In this document: positions 25,146-39,300 of the stretch, in pieces
Layout: each line of letters opens with the position of its first letter
Position numbering within the stretch: position 1 is the stretch's first letter
From: Septoria linicola
Taxonomy: Eukaryota > Ascomycota > Dothideomycetes > Mycosphaerellales > Mycosphaerellaceae
Length of the DNA stretch: 64,000 nucleotides
Assembly (NCBI GenBank): GCA_024114885.1
Contig: CP099430.1
Span: 186,001-250,000, forward strand
Direction of reading: 5' to 3'
The notes under the pieces: model-generated
Told to the model about the DNA's origin: nothing
Seen by the model: the letters and a program-made list of their open reading frames with translations, nothing else
The model's database searches: none
Made by a program: the position numbers and the translations under genes

Positions 25146-27590
25146 CTATTCTTATATCTAATAGAGAGTCTCTTTAAAGAAAGTAGTATAAAATATAAAC
25201 TAAGTAGCTCTTATAATCCTAAATAAAATAGGCTTATAGAGAGACTAAATAGAACTCTACTTAATAAAGTATATACCTTACTACTAGAGTCTAATTTTCC
25301 TAAGTACTTTTATAGTAAGGCTTTAGAAGTAGCTATATATCTATATAATAGAACGCTATACTCGTCTTTAAACTATAAATTACTCTATAAGGTTAGGTTT
25401 AATAAGAAGCTAAACCTAAGTAATATACGTGTTTTTAGCTCTATAGCCTATTATTCTAGAGTTAAGATTAGAAAATCAGATTCTAGAGCTTATAAGGCTA
25501 TCTTAATTAGCTATAGCGACTCTAAGAACTATAAACTCTTTAATTTAGAGTTAAAACATACTATCTAAGTACGAGATATTACTATTCTAGAAAATTAGTT
25601 CTATAAAGATAAAGATATACTAATAACTAGTCTCAATCTAGAAGAAGAACCTCTAATAACTCTATCTAGTAATAACTAAAATCTAGAGAAAGCCTAAGCT
25701 TCTCTAGATAAGATCTAAGCTCCTCTAGAGGAGGTCCGAGCTTCTCTAGATAAAGTCTAGGCTTAGACCTCTAATAATAAACCTATAAACCTAGAGTTAG
25801 ATAGAACTACGCCTACTAGTTCTATATCTAATAGAGATATATCTCTAGAGCTAGAATAAGACGAGTTATAAGATAATATAGAAGGTTTTTCTAGAGTATC
25901 TAAGATAGATATAGAGTATATAGCTAGTCCTAGACCTATAAATACTCTAGAAGATAATAGTCTAGACGATAAGCTAGCTTTATATACTCTTATAGCTAGT
26001 AATAATTATAACGATCCTACTACCTATAAAGAAGCTATTAATAGTCCTAATAAAGAAAAATAGTTAGAGTCTATATTGTCTAAAATTAATAACCTTAGTA
26101 GACTAAAAACCTAGGACTTAGTAGAACTACCTAAAGATAGAAAAGTTATTAAAGATAGGTAGGTCTATAAGAAAAAAAGAGACCTCTATAGTAATCTTAT
26201 TAAGTTTAAAGTAGATAGGTTACTAAGGGCTTTAAGTAAGTACTAGGCCTAGACTACGATAATACTTTTAGTAATATATGTCGGTCTAGAACCTAGCGTT
26301 CCCTCTTCTATATAGTAGCTTATAAAGAGTTAGAAATCAAACAAATCGATATAAAACTCGCTTTTCCTAATAGCCTTATAGATAAAGAGATATATATCGA
26401 ACAGCCTATAGGTTTTCTAGTTAAAGAGGAAGAGTCTAAAGTCTATCGCCTTAATAACTCTTTATATAGCCTAAAACAAGCTAGTAGACAATAGTATTTA
26501 TATCTTAAGTCTATATTAGCTAAATATAATTTTTATTCTTTACTTAAGAATAGTATAGCCTTTTAAAATAAAGAGACAGACATCTATATTATATATTATA
26601 TAGACGATATACTTATATTTAGCTCTAGTCTAAACCTAGTAAATTAGGTTAAGACTAATATCTATAGATATCTAGAAATAAGTAATCTAGGCTAAGTTAA
26701 GTACTATCTAGATATATAAGTTAAGTACTATCTAGATATAGAAGTATCTAGAGATAGAGCTAATAAAGTAATTACTCTATCTTAAAAGGGTTATCTACTT
26801 AAAATACTAGAGAGATATAATAAAATCAGGCTTGATCCTATCTCTATACCTATAGAACAAGATATATATCTAGAAAAAGTAAAAAGTAAAGCTAAACTAG
26901 ACGATATAAGGCAATTTCAAAGAGAGGTAGGCGCTCTTATATATATAGCTACTAAAACTAGGCTAGATATAGCGTATACTATTAGCTAAGTAGCTAGATT
27001 TATATTAAATCTAGATTCTATATATTTTAAAGCTCTTAATAGGATCTAGAAATATTTAAATAATCCTAAAGCTCTAGATCTATTACTAGTATATAAAGCT
27101 TAATCTCCTCTCTATCTAAAAGCTTATAGCGACGAAGATTAGAGAGATAATTATACTATATAAAAATCTACTATAGGTTATTATTTCTTTCTTACTAAAT
27201 AAGCGCCTATAAGCTAGCGCTCTATATTATAAAAATCTATAGCCTTATCTAGTTATAAGATAGAATATATAGCCTTAAAAGAGACTACTAAAGAGGCTAT
27301 ATTCTTAAAAGATCTCTATAGAGAACTAGAAATAGAAGAAAAGATAATTATAGTCTATACTAATTTAAACTTAGCTATAGAGTTAGCTAATAACTCTAAA
27401 TACTATACTAAGACTAAGTATATAGACATTTAGTACTATTATATACAAGATATCTACTATCTAGGCCTAATAGAGCTAGTTTAGGTCTCTATAAAAGAAT
27501 AAATAGTAGATATCCTTACTAAGCTACTAGATACTACTCTATTTAAGAATTTAAGAGAGTATCTAATAGGATAAACTTAGTAGTAAGCGT
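25146..27590 (+). pseudogene. Copia pol: integrase C-terminus, RT, RNase H
   Basis: Read-through gives NRLIERLNRTLLNKVYTLLLES and FPKYFYSKALEVAIYLYNRT (integrase core end), then NIRVFSSIAYYSRV. A long acidic spacer is followed by RT with LIKFKVDRLLRALSKY, then NSLYSLKQASRQ, then the active-site box YIDD at 26597-26608. RNase H follows (VGALIYIATKTRLDIAYTIS, then ALDLLLVYKA, then YSDED). The order integrase-RT-RNase H is diagnostic of Ty1/Copia. Some CpA remain in RT (for example TCLKQ-like region near 26470), so RIP was slightly less complete here. Confidence 0.9.
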
Positions 27591-27689
27591 AGGTAGGAGT
27601 AAAACTAGCTATCTTAAGACTTAATATCTAAATAAAATCGATTAAATCTAATTTTTAAGACTATCTCTAGTTTTAAGACTAGATAGGCG

Positions 27690-28180
27690 TTTAATAAATT
27701 AATTAGTAAGTAAATTATCGTCTTACTATAGACTAAAGGACTAAAGCTAGTCTATATATAGTATAGACGCCTATAAAGTATAGAGACTTAGCGATTATAG
27801 CTAATTTTAGTCTAAAAAGCTTTAACTAAGATTAGGAAAGCTTTAACCTACTTTAGACGAAGCTTTAACCTTCTCTAGAGATAACTCTTTAGTCTAATAT
27901 ATAGTTAGATTATAGACTATATATAGCTCTAGATAATAATAGATATTAATAAAGAGAATATACTTTATAATAAAATAGGCTTAAGTAATTATCTTATATA
28001 AGTAAAGCTTAAGAGAGTATTTTAGAAAGATAAACTTAGCTTATTCTAAGGCTAGACTTCTAGAAACGACTCTAATATTATATACCTAGGTTATATAATA
28101 GCTATTAGATTTTATTTTAGAAGGTAACTCTAAGATTATATAACTATATTATATAATAGCTATTAGATTCCTAAATAGAA
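27690..28180 (+). repeat. 3' LTR of Copia element 1 (approximate)
   Basis: Roughly 480 bp that match, in inverted orientation, the region 28765-29240 beside Copia 2 (shared strings such as gctaattttagtct and gagtattttagaaagataa). The outer end is ctattagattcctaaatag near 28158-28178. Ends are estimated from the inverted match only. Confidence 0.65.
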
Positions 28181-28764
28181 AAAAGGTCTAAAATCGTCTA
28201 AATATTACTAGAAGCTTCTATAGTATTTATTAGTAAGAGTCTCCTATCTAGTACTATCTAGATTAAAGATCTAGAATTAAAAAGAAGTCTAAAGAAAGTT
28301 AGATTTCTAATTAAAGATTCTATAACTTTCTAGTTAATTCTAAACTAGTCTAAGGCTATATAAGCGATTACGTAGCCTAGAAGATTTTAGTAATCTTAGA
28401 GAGAATATTTAAGTAGATATCTATACTCTATTTTAGAAAAAGAAAAAAAAGAAAAACTCTAGTTTTAACTACTCTCTAATTAACTTAATTCTTCTTAAGA
28501 CCTCTATAATAATCGATTAGCTAACTATCGATATTTAATTAACCTCTAAGTTAAATCTTAATTAAGAATAGATAAGCTATCTCTACTAAATTTTATAATC
28601 CTAGTACTAGATAGAAGATCTCTACTAATATATACTCTAGAAGTTTCTAGAAACTTCTATTAGTCTAGAGTATTATTAAGAAGATTTAGATTAATCTAAT
28701 AGAAATTATATAACTAGATTATATAATAGTAGATTTACTCTCTTAAGTAATAATCTAATATTCT
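28181..28764. other. Spacer between the two facing Copia LTRs
   Basis: An AT-rich stretch of about 580 bp bounded by a perfect inverted repeat of about 20 bp (28158-28178 against 28766-28786). It includes an A-rich run (28437-28456). No coding phase was recognised. It may be older host or transposon DNA trapped between two insertions. Confidence 0.45.
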
Positions 28765-29240
28765 TCTATTTAGGAATCTAATAGTTATTATATAACTTAG
28801 TTATATAATATTATAGTCGCCTTCTTATATATAGTCTTTAGAATAACCTAAGCTTATCTTTCTAAAATACTCTTTTAAGTCTTATTTATATAAGGTTATT
28901 TAGTTATATAAGCTTAAAGATATATACTCTCTATTAATACTTATTATTATTCCTACCTATATATAGTCTATAGTTCGATTATATATTAGGCTAGAGAGTT
29001 TATTATAGAGAAAGTTAATACTTTATCTAAAGTAGATTAAAGCTTTATTAGACTAAAATTAGCTATAAGTACTAGATCTCTATACTTTATAGATAGCTCT
29101 TTTATATATAGACTAGCTATAGATCTTTAGTCTATAGTAAGATAATAATTCGCTTACTAAATAATTTAATAAATACCTATCTAGTTCTTAAATAAAAACT
29201 AGTCTTAGATATTAAATTTTTATTAATTAATTCTATAGAT
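28765..29240 (-). repeat. 3' LTR of Copia element 2 (approximate)
   Basis: Inverted match of 27690-28180 at roughly three-quarters identity by eye. It lies directly downstream, on the minus strand, of the Copia 2 RNase H. Ends are approximate. Confidence 0.65.
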
Positions 29241-29259
29241 ATATATTATTTAAAATAGC

Positions 29260-31883
29260 TAGTTTTACTCTTCTATATACCTACTACTAGTTTAATCTAT
29301 TAGATAATCTTCTATACTCTTAAATAGAGAAGTATCTAGTAGCTTAGTAAGGATATCTACTATTTATTCTTTAATAGAGATCTAAACTAGCTCTATTAGG
29401 CCTAGGTAGTAGATATCTTATATAAAATAATACTAAATATCTATATACTTAGTCTTAGTATAGTATTTAGGGTTATTAGCTAATTCTATAGCTGAATTTA
29501 AATTAGTATAGACTATAATCGCCTTTTCTTATATATCTAGTTCTTTATAGAAGTCTTTTAAGAATATAGCCTCTTTAGTAGTCTCTTTTAAAGCTATATA
29601 TTCTATCTTATACCTAGATAAGGCTATAAATTTTTATAATATAGAGTACTAGCTTATAGGCGCTTATTTATTAAGAAAGAGATAATCTATTATAGATTTT
29701 TATATAGTATAACTACTCTCCTAATCTATATCGCTATAAGCTTTTAAATTAAGAGGAGATTAAGCTTTATATACTAGTAGTAGATCTAGAGCTTTAGAGT
29801 TATTTTAATATTTCTAGATTCTATTAAGAGCTTTAAAGTATATAGAATCTAGATTTACTATAAATCTAGCTACTTAGCTAATAGTATACGCTATATCTAG
29901 CCTAGTTTTAGTAGCTAGATATATAAGAGCGCCTACCTCTCTTTAGAATTACCTTATATTATCTAGTTTAGCTTTATTTTTTACTTTTTCTAGATATATA
30001 TCTTATTCTATAGATATAGAGAGAAGATTAAGCCTAATTTTATTATATCTCTCTAGTAAATAGAAGAGAGAATACTAGGTTCTAGAGTAATATATATTAC
30101 TAAAAGTATCGTTATAGTCTAGGCCTAGTACTTACTTAAAGCCCTTAGTAACCTATCTACTTTTGAACTTAATAAGATTACTATAAGAGTCTCTTTTTAT
30201 CTTATAGACCTATCTATCTTTAATAACTTTTCTATCTTTAGAGAGATCTACTAAGTCCTAGGTTTTTAGTCTATTAAGGTTATTTATTTTAGATAATATA
30301 GACTCTAACTATTTTTCTTTATTAGAACTATGAATAGCTTCTTTATAGATAGTAGGGTCGTGATAATTATTACTAGCTATAAGAGTATATAAGGCTAGCT
30401 CGTTATCTAGACTATTAGTACCTAGAGTATTTATAGGTTTAGAACTAGTAATATCCTCTATATCTATCTTAGAAACTTTAGAAAAACATTCTATATTATC
30501 TTATAACTTATCTTATTCTAGCTCTAGAGATATATCTCTATTAGATATAGAACTAGTAGATATACTTCTATCTAAATCTAGGTTTATAGGTTAAGAGGTC
30601 TAAGCTTAGACTTTATCTAGAGAAGCTTAGACCTCCTCTAGAGGAGCTTAGACCTTGTCTAGAGAAGCTTAGACCTTCTCTAGAGGAGCTTAGACCTTGT
30701 CTAGAGAAGCTTAGACTTTCTCTAGATTTTAGTTATTATTAGATAGAGCTATTAGAGGTTCTTCTTCTAGATTTAGACTAGTTCTTAGTATTTCTTTATT
30801 TTTCTAGAACTAATTTTCTAGAATAGTAATATTTTATACCTAAATAGTATATTTTAACTCTAAATTAAAGAGTTTCTAGTTCTTAGAGTCGCTATAGCTT
30901 ATTAAGATAGCCTTATAAGCTCTAGAATCTAATTTCTTAGTATTTACTCTAGAATAATAAGATATAGAGCTAAAAACATATATATTACTTAGGTTTAGCT
31001 TCTTATTAAACCTAACCTTATAGAGTAATATATAGTTTCAAGACAAGTATAGTATTCTATTATATAGATATATAGCTACTTCTAAAGCCTTACTCTAAAA
31101 GTACTTAGGAAGGTTAGACTCTAGTAGTAAGGTATATACTTTATTAAGTAGCGTTCTATTTAGTCTCTCTATAAGCCTATTTTGTTTAGGATTATAAGAG
31201 CTACTAAGTTCGTATTTTATACTACTTTCTTTAAAAAGACTCTCTATTTTAGAGCTAGTAAGTTCTTTAGTATTATCGCTTTAAAATATCTTAAGTAATA
31301 GCCTTTTATTACTATTTAAGTTAGAGTTTTAGCTTTTACTTTAAAGTCTTTAATACTAGAGAAAGCTTTAGATTTAAGTTATAATAGATTAATTTCTAAA
31401 TAACGACTATAATTATCTATAAAGCTAATAAAGTAGTAATACTCTTATTTAGTAGAAGGCTCTATAGAGCTATAGATATTATAGCTTATCTTATCTAGAT
31501 AGCTTTTAGCTTTCTCTATAATTTAGTAACTTATTCTATAAATATATTTAAATTAAATATATATTTTATATTTTAGACTAATCTCTTTATTATCTAGGCT
31601 AATATCTAGATATTTGAAAATATTATCGCTTATATATCCTAGTCCTTAATACTATATATTAGCGTTACTCTTAGACTCTAAGTATAGAGCTTCTTTCTTT
31701 AAAGAAGTAGAGAGAATTAAAATATCTAGCTTATATAGTAACTTATCTTACTTAGTCTTAGTTAATAGACTAGAGCTAGAGTTATATAGCTCTATTATAC
31801 TATTTTCTAGTATATCTCTAACCTTCTTATTATCTAATTAAGAGATAGATACTAGATTAAGCTTAAAATCTAGAGTATATAGA
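29260..31883 (-). pseudogene. Copia 2 integrase, RT, RNase H
   Basis: It matches Copia 1 base by base over most of its length in inverse orientation, for example the RNase H end at 29330-29420 and the integrase segment FKESSIKYELSSSYNPKQNRLI at 31170-31230. It extends further 5' than Copia 1, to the post-protease segment ending at 31883 with DFKLNLVSIS. An acidic spacer near 30590-30730 contains a short tandem repeat (unit about 30 bp, gaagcttagacc/tctctag), also present in Copia 1. Confidence 0.85.
30590..30735. repeat. Short tandem repeat in the Copia 2 spacer
   Basis: Units of about 30 bp combining ctctagag-gagcttagacc and ttgtctagagaagcttagacc are repeated about five times. The corresponding plus-strand stretch of Copia 1 (25690-25770) has fewer units. 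It encodes a low-complexity linker between integrase and RT. Confidence 0.7.
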
Positions 31884-32044
31884 TATAAGAGCTAGATAAG
31901 GTTAAATATTAGACTCGCCTTAGGCTTATAGACTTAGTATATAGTATAATTATAGTACGCGTATATATTTAAAAGAAGATAAAAATTAGTCTTATAATAT
32001 TCTAATATTCTTATTAGAAGAGCGCTCTATATATTACTATATAT
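31884..32044 (+). repeat. 5' LTR of the chromodomain Gypsy (161 bp)
   Basis: It matches 41493-41653 over the whole length, from tataagagctagataa to tattactatatat, with mostly transition differences. The length is short for an LTR but equal in both copies. Confidence 0.75.
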
Positions 32045-32099
32045 GTTTTTATAATTCTAATTCTTCTCTTTTTAAAAGTAGTAATCTATAGAGGCCTAT

Positions 32100-35000
32100 A
32101 GCTCCTTAACGTAATATAGATATAGTACTACCTAGGTATATAATAGATAAAGTAGATAAATAAAGTAATCTTATAGAAACTAATAAGGTTTAGGAGTAGT
32201 AATCTACTAGTATAACTAAAGATAGTATATATATAGAGCGTATATAGCTTAAAGCTAGTAAAGTATAGCTAGTATACTAGCTTCTTATAAAGTTAAAACT
32301 ATTACTTTAATAAGAGATTATTAAGAATTATACTATATCTAATAAATATACTAGTTTAGTTACTTTAGTAAGACGCCTAGAGTAAGCTAATAGAGTAATT
32401 CCTATATAGTATAACTAGAGCCGAAGCTAGAGTAATAGAGACTATAAGTATAATACTTATTCTAAGTATAAGCGTATAGAGAGTAACGCTTCTATATATA
32501 GGCGCGATAATAGTCTAGAAGGGAATAGTACGCGTCGCTCTAGTAATAAAGATTCTACTCGCTCTATTATAGGCTATAAGTATTTAGAATACTATAGCTA
32601 TAAGTAGAAGGAGTATATTAGTACTAATTCTATCTACTCTAACTAAAGCGCCTAAGATAATAGTAAGAAGCTATTAGTATATAAGGTTACTATAGAGACG
32701 CTAAAAAAAGAGAAGGTATTAGAGAAGAACTATAATCTCTAGATACTAAACTTAGTAGCGATATATACCTCTCTATATAAGTCGTAAATACGACTTATCT
32801 AGAAGATATAGTCGAGACGTAGGATAGGCTTAAGCTAGCCTAATTCCTTCTTAATAATACTACTAATATTAATATAGTATTAAGATCCTTTATCTTATAA
32901 TATAGTATTATAGTTCGAACTAATACTATCTTACTTCTAGCTACCTTATTTACTAGAGAATTAAAATATTATTATAGTATATATATACTATATACGCGTT
33001 TAGCTTATAGACTCTATAGGAGTAGAGTATATAGTAGGTATAATCTTTTATATCTATAATATACTAACTTCTAATATAATCTTAGGTTAGCTATAGAGAC
33101 GTACTTATTATATACGAGTTAATAGTAGCTTAGATAAGTAGACCTATAACGATATTTTTAAAAATATTAAGATTAGAGAAGCTTATAAGTTTCTTAAGAA
33201 CTTAAAGTATATACTAACTATATATATAGTAGTAATAAGTAAGATAGGTAAAGAGGTTAACTTTCTTCTTTCTAAATTCTAATAGTTCTCTAATATTCTA
33301 AACCTAATAGAAGAGATAAAGAGTAAGCTAGTAGATAATATAGAGTATATAATTAAACTACGTCTATATATTATTCTATTATTTAGGCTACTATATTACT
33401 AGTTAGGTAAGAAGTTAGAGGAATTAAAGAAATACCTTACTATAGGCCTTAAGTACGATTAGATCGAGTATAGTATTAGTAAGATAGGTATATCTATTCT
33501 ATTTATACTAAAGAAAGATTATAAGCTAAGGCTATATATTAACTACTAAGAGTAAAACGAAATTACTATTAAGAATAGATACCTATTCCTTCTAATTAGT
33601 AAAATACTAGATAGGTTTATAGAAGCTATATAGTTTATAACTCTAGACCTTATAGATATATATTATTAGATTCGTATTAAGCCTAGCGACTACTAGAAGA
33701 CTATATTCTATATATACTATAGCTACTTTTAGTATAAGATAATACTATTTAGCTTAATAAACGCTCTAGCTATATTCTAGATATATATTTACTATACTCT
33801 AGTAGGTTTAGTTAATATATACTATATAGTATATCTTAATAATATTCTTATCTATAGTAAGAGCTACGTAGACTATATATATAATATATACGATATACTT
33901 ACGCGTCTCTAGAAGTTTAGACTCTATACTTAAAGAGTAAAGTATAAATTCTAGTAGAAGAAAGTCGATTTCCTAGGCTTTATAGTAACTACTAGAGAGA
34001 TTACGATAGATCTATATAGGATAGACGTAATTATAGTATAGCTAACGCCTATAATACTCGTAGAGGTTTAATTCTTTCTTAGGTTTATAAACTTCTATTA
34101 GCGTTTTATTTTTAAATACTCTAGAGTAGTATCTCTACTTATAGCGTTATCTAAGAGCGCTATAGTAAGTAGAAGCTAGGCCTACTTAAGTAGACTATAT
34201 AAGAGAAGTAGATATTTACTAAATTAAAAAAGCGTTTTTCTATAGTACTACTACTAAGATATTTTAACTCTATACTTAGGTTATAAGTCGAAAGCGACGT
34301 CTCTAATTTCGTAATTACTATAATCCTTAACTAACTCTTTAGGTCTAAATAGTACTCTATTATATTTATATCTAGAAAGATAATTACTATAGAGTATAAT
34401 TATAAAATATATAATAAGAAGCTTCTTATAGTAGTTAAGGCTTTTAAAGTATAGAGGCTATATCTTAAGGGCGCTCTATATATAATCGACGTACTAGTCG
34501 ACTATACTAACCTTAATAGTTTTATAAGTATAAAGAAGTTAACTAGAAGATAGGCCTATTAGACTATATTCCTAGCTCTATTCGACTTTATTATAATATA
34601 CTAGGTAGGAGGTAAGCGAGACTTAACTAATATACTATTAAGATATAGCGATTATACTAAGAAGATAGTAGAGGTAACTAACCTTCTATCTATCTTATAG
34701 ACTAAGTTATAGCTATAGGATAATTAGAGTATAAGAGATATAGGTAGGCTACTCGTTACTCGTATCTATACGATCTATAAAGAATAGTATTCTTTAATAG
34801 AGAGAAGTATTAACTCTAACTTATAATAGTAGTTTTTAATACCTATACGAGTAGTAGGTATAATTACTAAGAGCGAAGAGCTATATATAAATATCTTAGA
34901 CTAAATCCTTAAATATACTCGTATACTAGTATAAACTAAGCTAAGTATAAGTATAGTATACTTATAAGCGATAAGTAATAGTAGTCGATTCGAGTAATAT

Positions 35001-36290
35001 ACTATAAGAGAGAGAAACCTCTAGATAGACGATTCGCTATACGTATCTAAGAACTATACCTTATAGATATAAGTAATTCGTATATATTATAATAATACTC
35101 TTATAGGCTATTTTAGTAAGAATAAGACTATCTTATTAGTATAAAGAAAGTACTAGTAGCTAGAGATAACTAAGGATATTATATAATATATAGAATTCTA
35201 TAAGAGTTACTAGAAGATAAAGGCGCGTCGCTATCGACTATATAGTAAGCTAACTATACTATCTATACTAGATCGTCTATTCTAAGAATAAACTTAGGAT
35301 TTTATTATAGACCTTCTACTAAATAAGTAAGAAGAATATATATATAATATAATTCTAGTTATTATAGACTAATATCTAAAGATAGTTATCTTTATACTAA
35401 CTATAAAGAGATATACTAGTAGTAGCTTTATAAGAGTCTTAATATTAGAAGTAATTAGGTATTATAGTATATCTATAAGTATTATTAGTAATAGAGAGTC
35501 TATATCTACGAGCTAGTTCTAGTCTAATTTCTACTATAAAGTATATATAAAATATAAGCTAAGTATAGTATTCTATCTATAAATAGATAGGTAAACTAAA
35601 AGAGTAAATTAGATACTTAAGACTTACCTATATATCTACTATATAGAGTAATAAGATAACTAGGTAGACCTATTAGTATAAGCTAAGTTCGTATATAATA
35701 ATAGTATATATATAATATTAAAAATATTACTATTTATAATACTATATAGTTTTAATCTAGAGCTAGTAACGAGTAGGTAAGAAGCTTAGAGCGCGCTTTC
35801 TAAAAGAGAGATACTAGCTACTAAGGAAGCTATAGAAAGACTAAAGAAGAACTATAAAACGCTAAGTAGACGCTAGTAAGAAGTAAGTAAGGTATAGGCT
35901 AGATACTTTAATAATAGATATTAGGCTAAGGAATATAAGATTAGTAATATAGTCTTACTATCGATAAAGAACCTATAATTAAAGATTCTTTTAAAGAAGT
36001 TAGTAGATAAGTTTACTAGACCTTTTAAAGTAATTAATATAATAGAGAAGTAGGCGTACTACTTAGCTCTACTACTAGATACTCTTATCTATAACGTATT
36101 TTATATATTACTTCTAGAACCTTAGAAGAGTAGTAAGATATAGGTAGAGAGTATACTACTTATAGACTACTAGAGTAAATAGGAAGTTAAGAAGATTCTT
36201 AGAACTCGAGTAAGAAAGAGTATACGCTAGTACTTAATCTACTAGTAGAACTAGTCTAAAGAATATAACTAGTAGGAACCTAAAGAATAT
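32100..36290 (+). pseudogene. Gypsy gag-pol with chromodomain, RIP-decayed
   Basis: A gag-like region (32100-32700) ends in a degraded knuckle (GYKYLEYYSYK). RT begins about 33340 (KKLEELKKYLTIGLKYD), continues ISILFILKKDYKLRLYINY and ITLDLIDIYY.IRI, and reaches YLNNILIYS at 33832, where YLDD is expected. RNase H and integrase follow (about 34100-35900). At 36183-36330 the read-through ILRTRVRKSIR.YLIY..N.SKEYN..EPKEYI matches a chromodomain, which in chromoviruses guides insertion into heterochromatin. All disruptions seen are TAG/TAA. Confidence 0.85.
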
Positions 36291-36380
36291 ATTAGCGACT
36301 ATATAGTAATAGATATATTTAAAGCGTAGTATATAAACGAGCGCGTAGTAAGATAGAAGCGTAAAGATACTAATATAGTA

Positions 36381-36388
36381 ATACTAAG
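36381..36388 (+). repeat. hAT copy 1 target duplication, left (ATACTAAG)
   Basis: Identical to 40069-40076; 8 bp as for hAT transposons. Confidence 0.9.
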
Positions 36389-39300
36389 TAGACTAGTCTA
36401 TAAGTAAGTAATATAAGTAAAGATATCTTTACTTACTTACTTACTATTTAGTACTCTCGCTACTTACTTATTAAGTAAGTAAGATAATCTCTACTTACTT
36501 ATATAAGCCTTACTTACTTAGTAATACTAGCTATAAGTAGTAGTATATTACGGTATTAAATAAATACTAGTCTATCTTAACTATATTAGTACTATTTACT
36601 ATTACTATTATTACTATAGGTGTTATTAGCTACGTAATACGCCTAAATAGTATACTAGTTAGCGTAATAAAACCGCTATTAATCTATAACTTTAGAGTAA
36701 CTAAATATTATATAGTTTTACTATATAACTATCGTCTACGTAGTTATAATACGTTACTAGTAACGCTAAATTGTTACTTAGGCTCGTTACTTATTACTAG
36801 ATAGGTATATATATCTAACGCTAACTATACTAGGCTTAGCTATTATCGTCTCTTTTTAATCTAGTAAGGTATTAATAACTAGCTTATATTAAGCTTAACT
36901 ACCTTCTTCTACTTCTTACTATAGTACTATATATACTCGTCTATAGCTATATTATTATCGCTATTACTATCGCTATCGTTATTAATTATAAGCGAGTAGA
37001 TAATATAGTAAATAGCTATACTAGGAGCGCGTAGACTAACTATTAATATAGAAGGCCTCCTATACTTATCTTTATATATATTCTATAGCTATTAGATAGT
37101 AGCTTTAGTCCTTACGATCTAATCTTTATCGTTACTAGCCTATTATTATTATTTATCTAGTTTCTTAATAAACTACTATTTTATATTTAGATAGAGTACT
37201 ACTATAGCTACGTAAATAGGCGTTTCGTCTATCTTAGTAAAGTAATCGTTATACTTAGTCTAACTAAGCTTAATACTAGCGTAGAAGTACTATTATATAG
37301 TAAGTTAGTTAGATAGGTCGTTCTATATATTAGCTTTAGTATATAGTTATTATTATTATTCGCTATCGATACGCTATTTACGCTTTAGTAGTTAGAGGTT
37401 ATTATCGATTAGATACTAGATAATAAGCGCTTTAAAGTAACTTATTAGTACCTCTATTACTAGTAGTACTTACTAAATAGTACTAAACTTACTACTACTA
37501 GTACTCTATAGTATCTTTATTACTATCTTTAATAGCTAGAGGATCTTACGATACTACTTAATTATATACTAATTATCGTCTATTAATTAATTATAGACGA
37601 TAGAAGACTCTAGCTTTATATAGTACCTATTAGAGTATTTCTTAGTCTACTTCTATATAGCTATATACTACTTATCTACCTCTTATTTATAGTACTTATT
37701 AATAGCGGCTCTAAGCTTTAATATACGCTTAGAGCTATCGTCGAAGAAGTACTAGCGCGTATATACGTCGTATAATAGACGATATATATCCTTGTCGCTA
37801 TCTATCTTAAATAGAGCTACCTTAGTAAGCTATAGTCGTTCTATCTTCTTCTATACCTATAGTAAACGATTAAGATAATAGAGCGTATTATAAAGCTTAC
37901 TAATTAGTTAATAGCGACGCTAATATAGTAGTATTATATCCTTAAACGTTAGTCTATTAGTAGCTATATTAATAGCTTTAGATTTAAGTACTTCTAGATC
38001 TTTACTAGTTAGTATAGCCTATCTAATAAGGTTAAATATATAGCCTATATAGTATAGCTAATTCTAGTATTTATCGAAGCTATATTCCTATATAAGATAC
38101 TTAATTACCTTAGGGTTATTACTAGCGTTATTAGAGATAAAGTAACTAACTTTATCGTATAGGTTATAGTATACTATTACCTCTACTATAGTCTCTATAA
38201 TATTATAGCTAGTATAACGGCCCTTCTACTTTAGTAGATCTAGTAATATTGTCCTTAGTTAACCTTCTATAGAGATAAAGTATATAATAATACTAAGTAA
38301 TACTAGTTTGTTTTTAGACGTCTATAGGTCGAATAAGAAGCTAATCCTCGTAATAGTAGCTACTAACTCCTCTATAATATAGCCGAGTTATTTATCGAAT
38401 ACTAATACTATCTTAGAGCTTATAGTTTAATATAAAGGAATAAATTAGTAATAATAAGGTTAGAAGTAGGATAGGAGCGCTCTAAAGGCTAGTAAATTAT
38501 ACTTATAGAAAGTAATATTATCTATAAATAGCTATATATATAGTAACGTAAGAAAGTCGTCTATATCGAATTTAATAGCTATATTATTATTAATACTCTA
38601 AGGCGTAATATACCTATTTATTAGCTTATACTACTTACTAGAAGATCTTTCTAGCTTCTTACCTTTCTTATATATACTATATATTTATCTTAAGTATACT
38701 CCTACTAATAAGGTTAATTTATCTATATTATAGATACTAGCCTATTTACTATATAACTACGCTCTTTAAGAGTAGTAGATTTTATATACCTAAACTACCT
38801 TCTTCTACGTATTCTATAGCTACTAGCTATACGTAAAGACCTATAATATTATCTAAGTATTATCTAGTAGCTATAAGTATATAGGTAATCGTTCGAAGTC
38901 TAGTTAGTCGAGTAATTCGATATTATTATCGTATTTACACTTCGTAAGGCGCTAAAAGAGTATAGGCTACGAAGCTTATAGAGACGCGTTATTATCTACC
39001 TACGTAGCTAATTCTAATAGTATAGACTCTAGGTCTATCCTAATTACTAAAGATAGATCTAATATTAATTCTATATCTATACTAAGCTCTATAATAGTAT
39101 TATTATAAATACGCTAGTATTTAAAGATAAGATTATCGCTCTTAGTTAGTATATCTATATTCTCGTAAGCTAATAACTTATAACTCTAAGACCGAACTAA
39201 ATATATTTCTAATACTAACTATACTATAGAATACGCGTTTTAGAGCGTATACTTTTTCCTATTTAAATCGCTATAGCTAGTTTAGTTATCTAAGTTATTT

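Larger units (their letters stand above)
25146..28180 (+). mobile_element. Copia element 1, 5'-truncated, RIP-decayed
   Basis: Homology to the second Copia copy starts abruptly inside integrase at about 25146, so gag, protease and the integrase N-terminus are missing. It continues through reverse transcriptase, RNase H and a 3' LTR. It points toward Copia 2, which is in the opposite orientation, so the two 3' ends face each other across a 0.6 kb spacer. There is no open frame. Confidence 0.85.

Noticed and set aside
28181..28764. Spacer as a MITE because of its 20-bp inverted repeat ends
   Set aside because: The inverted repeats are the outer ends of the facing Copia LTRs, so they do not define a separate element.
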